Shown: positions 11,895 through 22,497 of the stretch, piece by piece | Layout: each line of letters begins with the position of its first letter | How positions within the stretch are numbered: position 1 is the stretch's first letter | Assembly: GCA_013423325.1 (NCBI GenBank) | Contig: BLJB01000031.1 | Location: 168,075 to 232,074 of the forward strand | DNA from: Usnea hakonensis | Taxonomy: Eukaryota > Ascomycota > Lecanoromycetes > Lecanorales > Parmeliaceae | DNA: 64,000 nucleotides | Direction: 5' to 3' | Translations under genes and position numbers: made by a program | The notes under the pieces: model-generated | What the model was told of the DNA's origin: nothing | Databases searched by the model: none | Seen by the model: the letters and a program-made list of their open reading frames with translations, nothing else

Positions 11895-14283
11895 TCACCC
11901 AGCAAACCGATTCAATTGTCCGTTTGACGCAATACTGACAGCTGCTGGCCCATGGAAATGATGTGGTATGGGTGAGTGTAACGAGGCACCGTTGGCGTCC
12001 TCAGCCTTGATTATGGGATATCGACCCGGGGTAGACGTACGATTGCCAAGTGTTGACCCCCCTATGTGAATGAATGGTAAGGGCTTAGGGAGAGCGTTTG
12101 GTGTCTGGCTATCCGTGGACATGTTCCTGGGTAGAGACGGCGAACTTTTTGTATCTGTTTTGGCTCTCGAGCCATCTCGCACCGCTGCGTTTGCCAGACT
12201 CAAGTCCACTAGACTCCCATTCATTCGTCTAGTTGGCGTGGAGTCTACAACGTTCTCTCTCATCTCCAGATCTCGTCCGGAATGCGCAGATTTAGACGCC
12301 TCGCCTGCAGCAGGGGTCGGAGCCAAGGAGGAGTCTGGTCCAGACTGAGCCTCGGCGATGGTAGATGCGGAACCGTGAGGTTCTGTGAGGTCAACCAGTC
12401 GTCTTTGTCCCGCTGGAGTGACTGATGGGGTAATCTGTCGCTGCATCAAGTGCTGATGATGAGCCGGATGTTGCGGATTGGCCCACGGATTTTGTTCAAG
12501 AAAATGCTCTTCCGCTTCAGGCCTTTGCCGAGGGAAACTTGTGGTTGCAGATAAATTAGCTCTCGGCGCCGGATGATGATTCTGAGCAATTGGTGCAGCA
12601 CCAGACGCAATCTAAAAGTCAACAGTCAGCGCTGCGTTGCGCCAGAGTGTCTCATCGAGCGAGACTTACTCCCATGCTTCTGAAATCATCGTCAATCTCC
12701 TTTGATCGAGCACTGCTGATTTTTGGCGCCGCTGGAAAGCCTACATATTTGGCGACACCGGCGAGGATCGAAACCTCAGTATTGTATGCCGTTTGATGCG
12801 TGATTTGCTGCGATCTCTTGGTCGTGAAAGTGTAGATGTAATCCGGCACATCACCTTCGCAGTTTCTTCTCTCCCGCTGTACCTGATAATAATTCTTGTT
12901 GAGTGACTCCAGGTAAATGTCTCGAACTTCTCGTACGGTCTGCATATACTGCGAATGGGCCTGGGCTTTGTTTGCAACACTTTCTCTTTGCAGCGTCATC
13001 AATTTAAATTTCATCAGGTTGTTCTCGTATTCGAGCTTCTGGTCGCGGCGTTGGTCAATGGCCTCTTTCATGGCCAACAGTTCTGGATGAATCGGCACGG
13101 GCTGTTCCAGCACCGCGAGCTCCTGGTTACACTGAGCGATGCGCTCTTCGTAGATTCTTGTGGTGAACATTAGGATTTCAGACCGTCAGGTTAGACTGCA
13201 GCGGCACTCACTTGTCTCTAAGCCTTGCAAAGCACTTCTCTATGGCGCTTAAAGCGTCCATTGCACACTTCTTCTCGGCGACTAAAGCATCACCAATTAG
13301 CTTTCTTAGCGAAATCGGTCATGAACGCGCTTACGCTCTTCCATCTTGACAGGGTTCTCAACTTCAACACCCTCAGCCATGTTCTCCATCTGTGCATCTT
13401 CTTCGTTGCTGTACATGGCTTCGGCATTCCCACCGTGCTCAACAGCGTTTTCTGTCCGCATGGACGCATTTTGCGTGTTCCCGGTTTCGTGGTCCGGTGT
13501 CTTTTTGCCTTTTCGTTTCCCCTTTTGATGCTTTTGCTTTGTCGGTGCTTGAGGCTTCCTTGACTGCTTTTCGTTGCTAGGAGACAGGGCCACGTCGGCA
13601 ACGACTTGCATATCATAGTCCTCTGCTGGGGCAACTGGTTGAATCAGTGGACCCAGTTTCGCCGAACCCTCTGCAGTATCGCCATCGAACAGCTTCATTG
13701 CTTTCGCAGAAGGTTCGTGCATGACGTCTTGTTCACTCGCACTATCTTCCTCGAAACTTGGTCGTTTTCGTTTCACCAGATTAGATGATGAGCGTGATAA
13801 ATTTTTGCCGCTTTCTTCACCAGAGTCTTCAACAGAGCTGATGTCGGAAGTCTGTTCATGTCTTTCGGCTTCAGATCCGGCGTCTGAGGCACAATTAGCG
13901 ACTTTTAATGGTATATCCCCTGCAGATGACACACCGAGGTTGGAAGAAGCCTCAGGTATGGTACGTGCTGTTGCAGGTTTTTGTTGATCATCGTAGATGC
14001 CACTGACAGACGTCAGGACCACATCCTGGTGTCTTCTTTGCTTCTGAGGCGAGTCTTCCAAACGTTCTGTCTCCGCTTCCGTGTCATTTGCTTCCTCCGA
14101 ACCGGCATGAGAGGAATGTTCAACAACGGTACGATCTCCGAGATCGCTCAGTGAACTAGATCTGTCGTCTGCCTCGGCCTGCGCTTTGTCGCTCTCTTCA
14201 ATGCCAGTCGCGTATTTGAGATCAACGCTTGACAGAGTTTGTGGGACCATACCCGGTGTGGAAGTTACAGCACCTGTAGCCAT
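11895..14283 (-). CDS. dep1: Dep1/Sds3-like subunit of Rpd3 histone deacetylase complex
   Basis: Sds3-like domain protein, most similar to the fungal Dep1 regulatory subunit of the large Rpd3 histone deacetylase complex in the nucleus. Minus-strand exons 14283-13335, 13281-13212, 13156-12670 and 12611-11895 join in frame to 740 residues. The first ~315 residues are acidic, Ser/Glu-rich and disordered, with a basic stretch (KGKRKGKK). The Sds3-like coiled region spans about 316-500 and includes AIEKCFARLRDKIYEERIAQ, PELLAMKEAIDQRRDQKL and VPDYIYTF. The C-terminal 239 residues are low-complexity (His, Pro, Ser, Thr). Exon 2 has only 70 nt. It is divergent from Nop12 across 482 bp and convergent with the SMYD gene. 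The family is clear; the exact orthologue (Dep1 versus Sds3) is an inference from size and the long acidic N-terminus. Confidence 0.85.
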
Positions 14284-14765
14284 AGATGGGACTACCTGAT
14301 CGAGGAGAAGCTGAGGGCTTTAGGGGTGCCCTTCTAGTGAGGGCGTAATTTGAGACCAGGTAGCGAACAGTGTACAGGGAAAATTGACTGTCTTTGACCT
14401 TGTGAGAGTGTAGCTGCCAAAAGATCGACAACGAAAAGTGTAGTATATTCCAATTTGAAGTGGGCAAAAGGGCGCTTTTGGTGAAGGTGGGAGCATGTGA
14501 ATTTATTGGCGGTAAGTGAAATGGATCAAAATTTAGACTTTGGCTTATGAAGGATCCTTGGTCTTCTTGAATGCGCCCTCAAGGTTGATTGCTAGTCGCA
14601 GATTGTCACTTGGTATATGTGAAAGTGAGTTGCTCTTCTCTGGGCTCATCTTTCAGTCGCCGAGAAAGTAGAGTTGCACTCCTGTACTATGACCGATAAT
14701 CGGATAAAAGATTCACCGAAGCCTGTCTATCAAACAAAGAACCACACATTTGCAAGAAAACTTCA
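14284..14765. promoter_or_regulatory. Shared divergent promoter region DEP1 / NOP12
   Basis: 482 bp between two divergent start codons; it must carry both promoters and leaders. I see no TATA box or other named site with confidence. Function is assigned from position. Confidence 0.45.
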
Positions 14766-16667
14766 ATGGCTAAATCGAAATCGATCGAGATCACTGAGTC
14801 ACGCAAGACAAAAGATCTGGGTGCATCCGGTGCTCACGGTGAAAACGAAAAGTATGATCCTGCTCTAGTCTCACTTTTCGCTCGGCCAGTGAGTAAAGTA
14901 CAGTGGCAGTCCGTGTGATGCTGTATTGTTGACCGTATCCTAGTTCGGCGCCGTCAAGATTGCTGTCAAATCCATCCCTCATTTTGATGACCACAATACG
15001 GCGGTTAAAGGACTCGAAGTCAGCGGGTCCTCAAACGATGCTGATAGCGAAGAAAATGGCATTCTCTCGGAGACATCCACAGAACGTGTGCATACCAGTA
15101 CCTCACATACTGGAGACACCCAAAAGTCCATCTTCGGCAATAATGAAGCAAAAGCTTCCAACCGAAAGCGGAAGCGGAACGATACAGAAGATGATCTCGA
15201 AAGTAGGTATATGAGCCACTTGTCTTCGCGGGACATTCAAGGAAAACAGAATCGAGCGCGACGCCTCCACCATGAACTTCAACAAATAGATCCCTATGCA
15301 GCAATGAACGAAGACATTGAGGGTCTTAATGAAGACGTCGAACCTGCCTCAGACCCCAACATGGTGATTGGCTGTGAGAGTAACTCTGCCGTGGGAGATG
15401 CACCGCAGCATGAATGTTTTGAAATATCAAATGAGGATTCGGGCCTGGAGAAGTCATCACGGACGGTCTTCCTCGCCAATGTTTCCACTATGGCGATAAA
15501 ATCTAAAAATGCCAAGAAGATACTTATGAACCATCTTGTCTCATTCACCTCCTCGCTACCTGGTGAACACAAGATTGAGTCTGTACGCTTCAGATCTACT
15601 GCTTTCGCAACTAGCGGAATCCCTAAGAAGGCAGCCTTTGTGAAAAAGGAGGTTATGGACGCTACTACCAAGTCCACGAACGCCTATGTTGTCTATACTA
15701 CGAAGTTAGCCGCCAGAGAAGCTGCCGCGAGGTTAAACGGCAGCATCGTACTTGACCGTCATCTGCGCGTGGACTGCGTCGCTAATCCGGCAGAGATCGA
15801 TCATCGACGATGCGTCTTTGTTGGCAATCTTGGGTTCGTAGATGTTGACACGAACATCAAAGCTGCCGAAGGTAAGGGGGAAAATGACTCGCCACGCAGA
15901 GCAAAAGAACCAGCAGATGCTGAGGAAGGCCTATGGAGACAATTCGAAAAGGCTGGGACTGTGGAAAGTGTGAGAGTTGTCAGGGATAAACAGTAAGGTC
16001 CCTCCTTTGGCAAATCATTTTCTTTCTCTTCGATTCCGTGGCAGTATTTGTTGCGGGGCAAGATAATTTTCTACTCCATAAGACCGGCTCAAGTTTTGCC
16101 TCATATCGTGATCTGCTAACTCCAAGAAACCTAGGACTCGAGTGGGGAAAGGGTTCGCATACATTCAATTCAAGGTAAAGAGAGCGCGTTTTTATGATGA
16201 AAACACCTGGATGCTAACGTGTTGTCGTGTAGGATGCAAATTCGGTTGAGAGGGCACTCCTTTACCATGAAAAGAAATTTCCACCAATGCTCCCACGCAC
16301 TTTAAGGGTCATTAGAGCGAAGAACATGAAGAGGGCGACTAACCGTGAAGAGCAACCCCTTTCACGATATGCAGAATCATCCGAGGATAAAGCAAAGGTC
16401 CCTTCGCGAGTCCAGTCGTTGACAGGTCGAGCCCAGAAGTTGCTTGGACGTGCAGGTGGCTCCAACTTTAAAGGGCTACATAAACATCGTTTCGCGAATA
16501 GCAGTGGTGGCACCAGGTCCCCTCAGTCAATAGTATTTGAAGGTTTTCGAGCATCTAGGAGCCAAGGAAAAGGAACAAGGAAAACAACCGGGAGAAAGCA
16601 TAGCAAGCCTTCCACAAGGAGCAAGGAGTTTAAGGAAAGAGGCAGCAAGAAGAAGACTAGTCCATAA
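14766..16667 (+). CDS. nop12: Nop12-like nucleolar RRM protein
   Basis: Nucleolar RNA-binding protein of the Nop12 family, needed in yeast for 25S rRNA and 60S subunit maturation. Exons 14766-14888, 14944-15992, 16135-16174 and 16233-16667 join to 548 residues, somewhat longer than yeast Nop12. The N-terminus has the family phrase YDPALVSLFARPFGAVK. RRM1 begins with RTVFLANVS (about 214-222) and ends near residue 320; RRM2 begins with RCVFVGNLGF (330-339) and has its RNP1-like GKGFAYIQF at about 396-404, split by introns. The C-terminus is highly basic with Lys/Arg/Ser-rich nuclear localisation stretches (GRKHSKPSTRSKEFKERGSK). One exon is only 40 nt. No breaks were seen. Confidence 0.9.
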
Positions 16668-17464
16668 ATTGCCCGGAAGCCATGTTGCTGGCTTTCTACC
16701 AACTTAAATCTTACAATAAAAATAGTAAAAATATGGGGAAAAGTCAGCAGAGCCACTTTCTTGTGGTCTAATCAGTGACCTCAGAGCAATAAGAGTATAT
16801 CTACGGCGGTTGTTAACGCAACTCTTATTTGTTCGGCAAGTGGTACCAGCAAGGTCAACACTGAACAAGCCACAACAAACCCCACCATACATGCATTGTA
16901 GCGCTTAATCAGTAGAACAAGTCTTAGAGTGGACCTGGCATGTCAGACTCAGAGCGTGAACATATTCGGGCCATCTTCGGCTGGCGCAACATCCAAGCCT
17001 CGAAGCCAGCCTGAGTACGAGTAGCGCTCGCCGCTATTTTAATAAGCATGCTTCATCCTTCCTTCCTCTCTGGCTGAGCCCCCCCAATAACACCTGTCTG
17101 GTTGACTGAGTAGTTACCCCAGACCATTGAGGTGACAATGCTGGACAAAACGCTGTACCCTCCTCTTCATGGCCGAGGCCTCTCCTTGCCCCGTCTGGTC
17201 TCTCCGGACAGTCCCCAGATCTAAGTGACGTGAAAGTAGACAGATGTGGACGACTTTAATACAAAATGAGATCACGACAGAGTAGTCCGCGGCCAGAACT
17301 CGTCCGGATGAAAACATGGAAGCTCGGTATGCGAATTCGCTAATCGATCCCCGCTTAATACCCATGACAATGTTCTTGTCCAGTATCATCTCTTCAAGAA
17401 CAATGCTCATATAGTCTTCGCAGAGGCACCGAAATTACAATTAGACGAGTTGTTCTCTCCCAAC
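16668..17464. other. Intergenic
   Basis: No supported gene. The minus-strand open frame at 17114-17410 lacks recognisable features. The last part is the leader of the She3-like gene. The frame is open upstream of the chosen ATG through about 17424, just after a TTCGCAG that could be a splice acceptor, so a short upstream exon is possible. Confidence 0.45.
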
Positions 17465-18478
17465 ATGCCTCTCAATGGTCTGAGTCACTACTTTTCCGCT
17501 GATCCCACCACTCCAAGTAAACAGCCGGCTCCTTCAGCAGGAAAGCCAATGCACCACAACGAGCATGATACGCCTACGAAGCATCAACCTCCGAGTCGGC
17601 TTGCTTCTCCACTGCCTTCAGAAGTAGAATACTCTCTTAATTCGCCTCATACATTATCTACGGATGGCACGCCTACCTCTGAATTTGGCCCTAATCTTGG
17701 ACCCGACTCACACAGCTGGTCGGCTGCAATCGGGCGCGCCGCGACTGGGAAATCTGGAAGGGTGATAGAGAAGCTGATGGGTGAGAACGATCGGTTGCAA
17801 CGGGAGAAAAGGCTCGCTATCGTCAAATTTGAGGAGGAGGTGAAACGTGGAGAATCGGCAAGGTTGGCCTTGGAAGCGCTTCAGGTGTCGAACGAAACCC
17901 TATCGTCGATTCATGAGTCAGAAAAGACCCAGGTGGCCAAAAAGGATAGAAAGATTGAACTTTTGAGGGCTGATCTACACTCTGAGCAGCTGCGGAGGGA
18001 GAAGGCTGAGAAGGAGATGCGGGAAAGTCGACGGGAACGGGAGGAGGCCGTGGAGGAGCTACGCAGAGATGCTGCCAAAGATAGAGAAGAGGCGAGAAGG
18101 TCTAGTGCACAATACGAGATCCTCGCAAGCTCGTGGCAGTCGTTAGAGGATAAATACGAACGTCAAACGCTAAGGCTCGAAACGGACCTCAACAATCTTC
18201 GAAGAGAAATTGACAGTGACAAGCAAAAGATGGCTGAGCTTGAGATCGTGATTGAGCAGCTCACGCATGAACTTGCTAAGGTCGCCCAGGTGAAGGATAA
18301 GCTGTTGACGGGATTTCAGGCGTACAAGAAGGAACAGGAATCGGGGCTTCAGGAGATCCAGGAAAAAGCTGAGAGGAACAATAGCGCCAGTGAAGAACTC
18401 CATGAGCAGATGAGTGGCGTGCTCGGCCAGATGAAGCACGTTGTCAATGTCAAGAGGGATTCCAGAGAGAACACATAG
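17465..18478 (+). CDS. She3-like coiled-coil protein
   Basis: Single-exon protein of about 337 residues. The N-terminal ~85 residues are Pro/Ser/Thr-rich and disordered. From the motif SGRVIEKLMGENDRLQREK (about residues 96-114) to near the C-terminus it is an almost continuous charged coiled coil (Glu, Arg, Lys, Leu heptads). This layout and the entry motif resemble the SHE3 family (SWI5-dependent HO expression protein 3), which in yeast links mRNA cargo to a type V myosin. I rely on memory of that family's Pezizomycotina members and cannot exclude another coiled-coil adaptor. The start is the ATG at 17465; an additional upstream exon cannot be ruled out. No transmembrane segment was seen. 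Confidence 0.6.
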   Translation: MPLNGLSHYFSADPTTPSKQPAPSAGKPMHHNEHDTPTKHQPPSRLASPLPSEVEYSLNSPHTLSTDGTPTSEFGPNLGPDSHSWSAAIGRAATGKSGRVIEKLMGENDRLQREKRLAIVKFEEEVKRGESARLALEALQVSNETLSSIHESEKTQVAKKDRKIELLRADLHSEQLRREKAEKEMRESRREREEAVEELRRDAAKDREEARRSSAQYEILASSWQSLEDKYERQTLRLETDLNNLRREIDSDKQKMAELEIVIEQLTHELAKVAQVKDKLLTGFQAYKKEQESGLQEIQEKAERNNSASEELHEQMSGVLGQMKHVVNVKRDSRENT

Positions 18479-19222
18479 GTCATGGGAAGGGCACTCCTTT
18501 GGAGTTTGGGGAAATGCGACTAAGATACCCAATGGAGCGTCTAAAGAGCATTTCTAGGGGCATGGGGTTCAGAGGCAGGTTTTTGTGTGTTGTCTTAGAC
18601 CTTTCCCTTCACTGCTAGCGCCCACACTAAATCGCAACATCAATGATTTTGCTACATGTACGAGTACCATGCTGTAAATCCTCCGCGATGCCTGTTTTCC
18701 TCGTCACCCCGTTCATCTGTTCTACTTCAGACCTTTCTTCACATGCTAGACATCTTTGTCTTAGGTATGACTCCTATCGACTCTCTCGCAAGCCCAGAGT
18801 GTGTGACTGCCAAAAACAGAACTGGGAGCATTGAAATTTGCCGATTTCCGGACGCCTCATCAATCTCAATGCAAGGACCCGGCCTTTGTTTATTTACCAA
18901 TGGCAAGCCAGGTTGCCTGAAGACATTTGCGGCCAGATTGATACTGAACAGCTAGACTGCAATTTTCTTTGGACTAAAGTAAGGTAAAGTAACCTTTTCT
19001 TTTCCTTCGTAAAATCTGAAATCGGTTGGGATGAGAAGCACTAAGCCAAAACAATGTTTTTTGACACGTACTTTTTGCGTCGGATGTTTTAGCCGTGCTT
19101 TCCTTATTCTTCAAATCTTTCAGTCTCAATTAAGCCAAGTATCAAGGCTGCCATCACACCTCGCTTGATTCCAGACCCACCAATTTGCCTCGTCGGCGCA
19201 AGTCGTCATTGACGTCAGAAGA
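18479..19222. other. Intergenic
   Basis: No supportable gene. The two overlapping open frames at 18643-18955 have no conserved look. The region holds the 3' end of the She3-like gene and the promoter of the next gene, with several pyrimidine-rich tracts. Confidence 0.45.
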
Positions 19223-21970
19223 ATGGCAGCAAACCGTGCTTCCTCCCACATCGTGGGATCACTGTATACCTTCAGTGAGGCGGCGGTAAGACTCCCCATC
19301 TTCTACTCGACTCACACATTTTGACGCTTTGCAAAGGGCCACGAAATGATTAGCTTGTTCAATAAAGAAAATTCGATTCCGGGCAGGAGCTGCCATTTTA
19401 ATGACGGCAATCTTTTTACCATTCACGGGTCTCACAATGACGATGAATCGCTAGCTTATCTCGTAAATTCTATGACGAATTCAATATCTGTAGAAAAAGA
19501 CAAAGACCTTGGTCCATTCGAAGACGGAAAGATCGTTCGAAAAGGGGGAACTCATCCAAGCTTGACGCTTGCTGCACCGATGGGGGGAAACCCGCAAGCC
19601 AACAGGTTCAACCGGGAAGTACCTCTCATTGAGCACGAGAACATCATTCGAAAATGGTCACCGACTAGCGAAATCAAAGACATTGGGTCCAGATTAAGCT
19701 TCGAGCTCCTTGGAAGAGTTGAAAATCTTTGCGCATGCCGGTTCGAGCAGGCAAGCGACTCAGCAGATTTGTGGATTAAGGCCGACAGAGAGCAGGATAT
19801 TGCGAAGGCCATGGAGAAGTTGAATCGACTCAACAAGATGATGGTAAATTTCTCTTCCCTTTTACCAGGCCTCGAATTTTCGCTCATGGGTTTGTCGATG
19901 GCCAAAATGCCGCATAATTTGTCTAGCGCTGACATTTCAAGGTCGACGAGATGAGCTTCCCGCGAATCCACAGCTTCTGTATCCTAGAAGGAGAGACCTT
20001 GGTCAACTTGCAACTCATCGCTTTAAGTGACTTGAACGATAGAAGATCGGTCACAACGCTTCTGCAAAAGCATTCGGTCATGAAACCTCTTCGGGATCTA
20101 TGTGTATTGGTTCTCGTCAACGGATCGAACATCGCCGAAGTCAGACTCAAACCGGCTACTCCAGGTCAACTGTTTCATCTCTGGAACGACCATGTGTCCA
20201 ACTGCTGTCAAGCTCAAGGGCTTGTTGGGACTAAAACTCCGACAGAGTCGAAGAATGCGGTTGATAAATGGGTATCAGAGATAGCCGTCTCCCGTATGCA
20301 GATGGATGTCTTCCGTCCGGGGTCTGGCTTGACATTACAGCAGTCTATGGACGTTGGGACAGTATGCAAGGAGTCCGTATCGCCTACGAAGAAACAAAAT
20401 ACGAAGCGTGCCCGAGTTGCGCGGGGAAAAGCCGAAGCATCCAACGACGCTCGTATCGAAACCCAAGATAAGTATGACAGCAAAGACACAGGGACTCAGG
20501 AGAGCGTGACAAGCTTCAAGGGGTTTCAGCCGTCGAGAAAAGTATCTGCAGGCAAGGAGCCGCCTTGTATGGCATCACTCATCCTGCCCTCACATTCCTT
20601 GCCAACGGCGCCATCGAAGACGTCACAGCGACCCACCCCAAGCTCGTCTACGTGGAATGTTGTTGCCAACGATAGCGAGTCCGGGAGCCTAATCGATATG
20701 TCCGCGCAGAATGAAAAGCGTGCTCAAAGCAACAAACCGAAAGATCAGGCATCGACAGTGACAGACAGCCTGCAGGATACTGCCAAAGTCAAGCCGCGAG
20801 ATCTCAAACTCACAATGAATCAGAGGAAGGGCTCCACACAAGCGGTCGCTGGGGGGTATATCGCCCTCGTCAAAAGCTTTGAGGAAGACAGCGTGCATCT
20901 GCTCGCCTTGGCGCTGCCTCGCACAGAGCGGATTGAGCTTGCAGTCGACATTGGTAGACTGTTGATCAACCAGCAGTGTATTTCTCCGGACTTCAAGAAT
21001 CGAAGCTTTAAAACGAGCGAGTTTTCGTCGGTATTTCAAAGAGAAAGAACCGTCGGTCTCAAATCCATATTTACAAACATGCTAACAGCACGCTCATTTG
21101 AGGCAGAGAGTATCGTGAACATTTTACTGTCGCAAGGAAGAAGACTCTTCCAGCAACAGCCCGCTTCTAGGAAAGTTATGTATGTGTTCGACTGCAAAGC
21201 AAAGTGTGGCAATCAGATTGCCGTCGAGTTTCACGAGACTGGGGATTTCAATGTGAGCTCGTGGATTCAAAGTGATTTCCCGAACGTGCTGATCATAACA
21301 GATCCACGGGTCTGACGTCCTACTGGGGGCCCTAGATTGGCATTTCCCGAAGCGTGCGTGGGACGCTCGCCTACGACTAACGAGCCAGAAATTCCTAGCG
21401 ACAGACTACCAAAAGCAGGCGAGCGGTATTGTTAAGAGCTTGAAGGTAGACCCATCTAAAGATGGCCAAACCCTTGAGCTCTGGGTCAAAACAATCGACG
21501 AAAATTTGACCATTGAGACTATTACACTCCGCCGAGAAACCTTGCATCCCTGCACCATTCATCCAGACCTTGTGCTACACATGACCGAATGTCAAGACCT
21601 TCAAGTACGGCGGCCTTCCGATGCCGAGGGTATTTATATTGGCTCCATGCAAAGCGCAAATGTCATGAGCAAGACCAACAGACTATGGTGGGAAGCCAAA
21701 GTCACGTCAATCAACGCTGCTGCTGTGCTCAAAGGGAATCTTAGGTTGGAGCTTGGCGAAGTCGCCACGTGGAGTCCCTCCAGTGTTGTTGACAAGGGGG
21801 TCGTGCGCGACCTATTCGCCGTTGCGAATGAAATCGTGACGCGGATTGACTACGTTGGGTTTTTCAACAGAGGCATAGGTAGTTCGGGCTCGAAGACAAG
21901 CGAGAAAGCGAGTGAGAAAACTCTGGATGTAGCACCTAATCGGAGAAAGGTCGACCTGGAGTTTTGGTGA
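19223..21970 (+). CDS. Conserved-looking fungal protein of unknown function, 849 aa
   Basis: Exons 19223-19285, 19337-19843, 19942-21252 and 21302-21970 join in frame to 849 residues; every intron has GT...AG ends. I do not recognise a characterised family; the layout resembles large uncharacterised Pezizomycotina proteins (possibly DUF7905). The N-terminal third has a folded-looking region: residues about 120-190 (GSRLSFELLGRVENLCACRF... through EKLNRLNKMM) have an alternating pattern reminiscent of a KH-like RNA-binding fold, but this is speculative. Residues about 340-480 are Ser/Thr/Lys-rich and likely disordered. The C-terminal half is rich in beta-strand-like segments, with a Trp-containing block LWWEAKVTSINAAAVLKGNL and a final basic tail. 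No signal peptide or membrane segment was seen. The first exon (21 codons) is the least certain part. Confidence 0.75.
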
Positions 21971-22497
21971 AAGGCTGTGCTGATACATATAGATGGGAAG
22001 ATATCCTGAAAAAGAGCGCTATGATCAGTGGCTAGTGGTCACAGGAGATGAATCTTAGGTTCAGAAGATAAATCTTAGGTTCAGATAGTCGTGCAGCTCA
22101 TCGATAACCTACGTGATAAAAGTGTCTACAAGTAGCTGCCCGCGCTTTACTCTATCTCAAATGACTGAAATCAAAGATCAAAATAGAGGCGATCCGGACT
22201 TAATCTTATTTCCATCGCCAATAGCGTGGTAGGCTATCCTGAAGTCCTGTCTTGGCCGTCTTCTTTATGGAGTGCTGCACACTCTCATAATTGTCAAAGT
22301 GTCGCCGATGACTAAAATCTGTCTCTTTGGGAGAACGCTCTTGCGAAATTGTTGTTAACGAGTCGAGTCAGCCAGGCTCTACCGAGTCGTTTACCTCCGC
22401 CAGCGGTCAAGGTCCTAAGTTCCCAACAGCTTTGTTCGCCGGGGAATGAGAAAATCGAATACAACATCATGAGCAGAAGAAGTAGTGATAGCTACTC
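21971..22497. other. Intergenic with a 20-bp tandem duplication
   Basis: 3' region of the 849-residue gene and promoter of RAD17. A 20-bp unit containing AATCTTAGGTTCAGA is repeated directly at 22047-22066 and 22067-22086 with two mismatches. Otherwise nothing is recognised. Confidence 0.55.

Noticed and set aside
13306..13334. Extension of the first Dep1 exon to a stop at 13306
   Set aside because: Splicing at the GTAAGC at 13334 keeps frame into the conserved Sds3-like region, so the extension is intronic.
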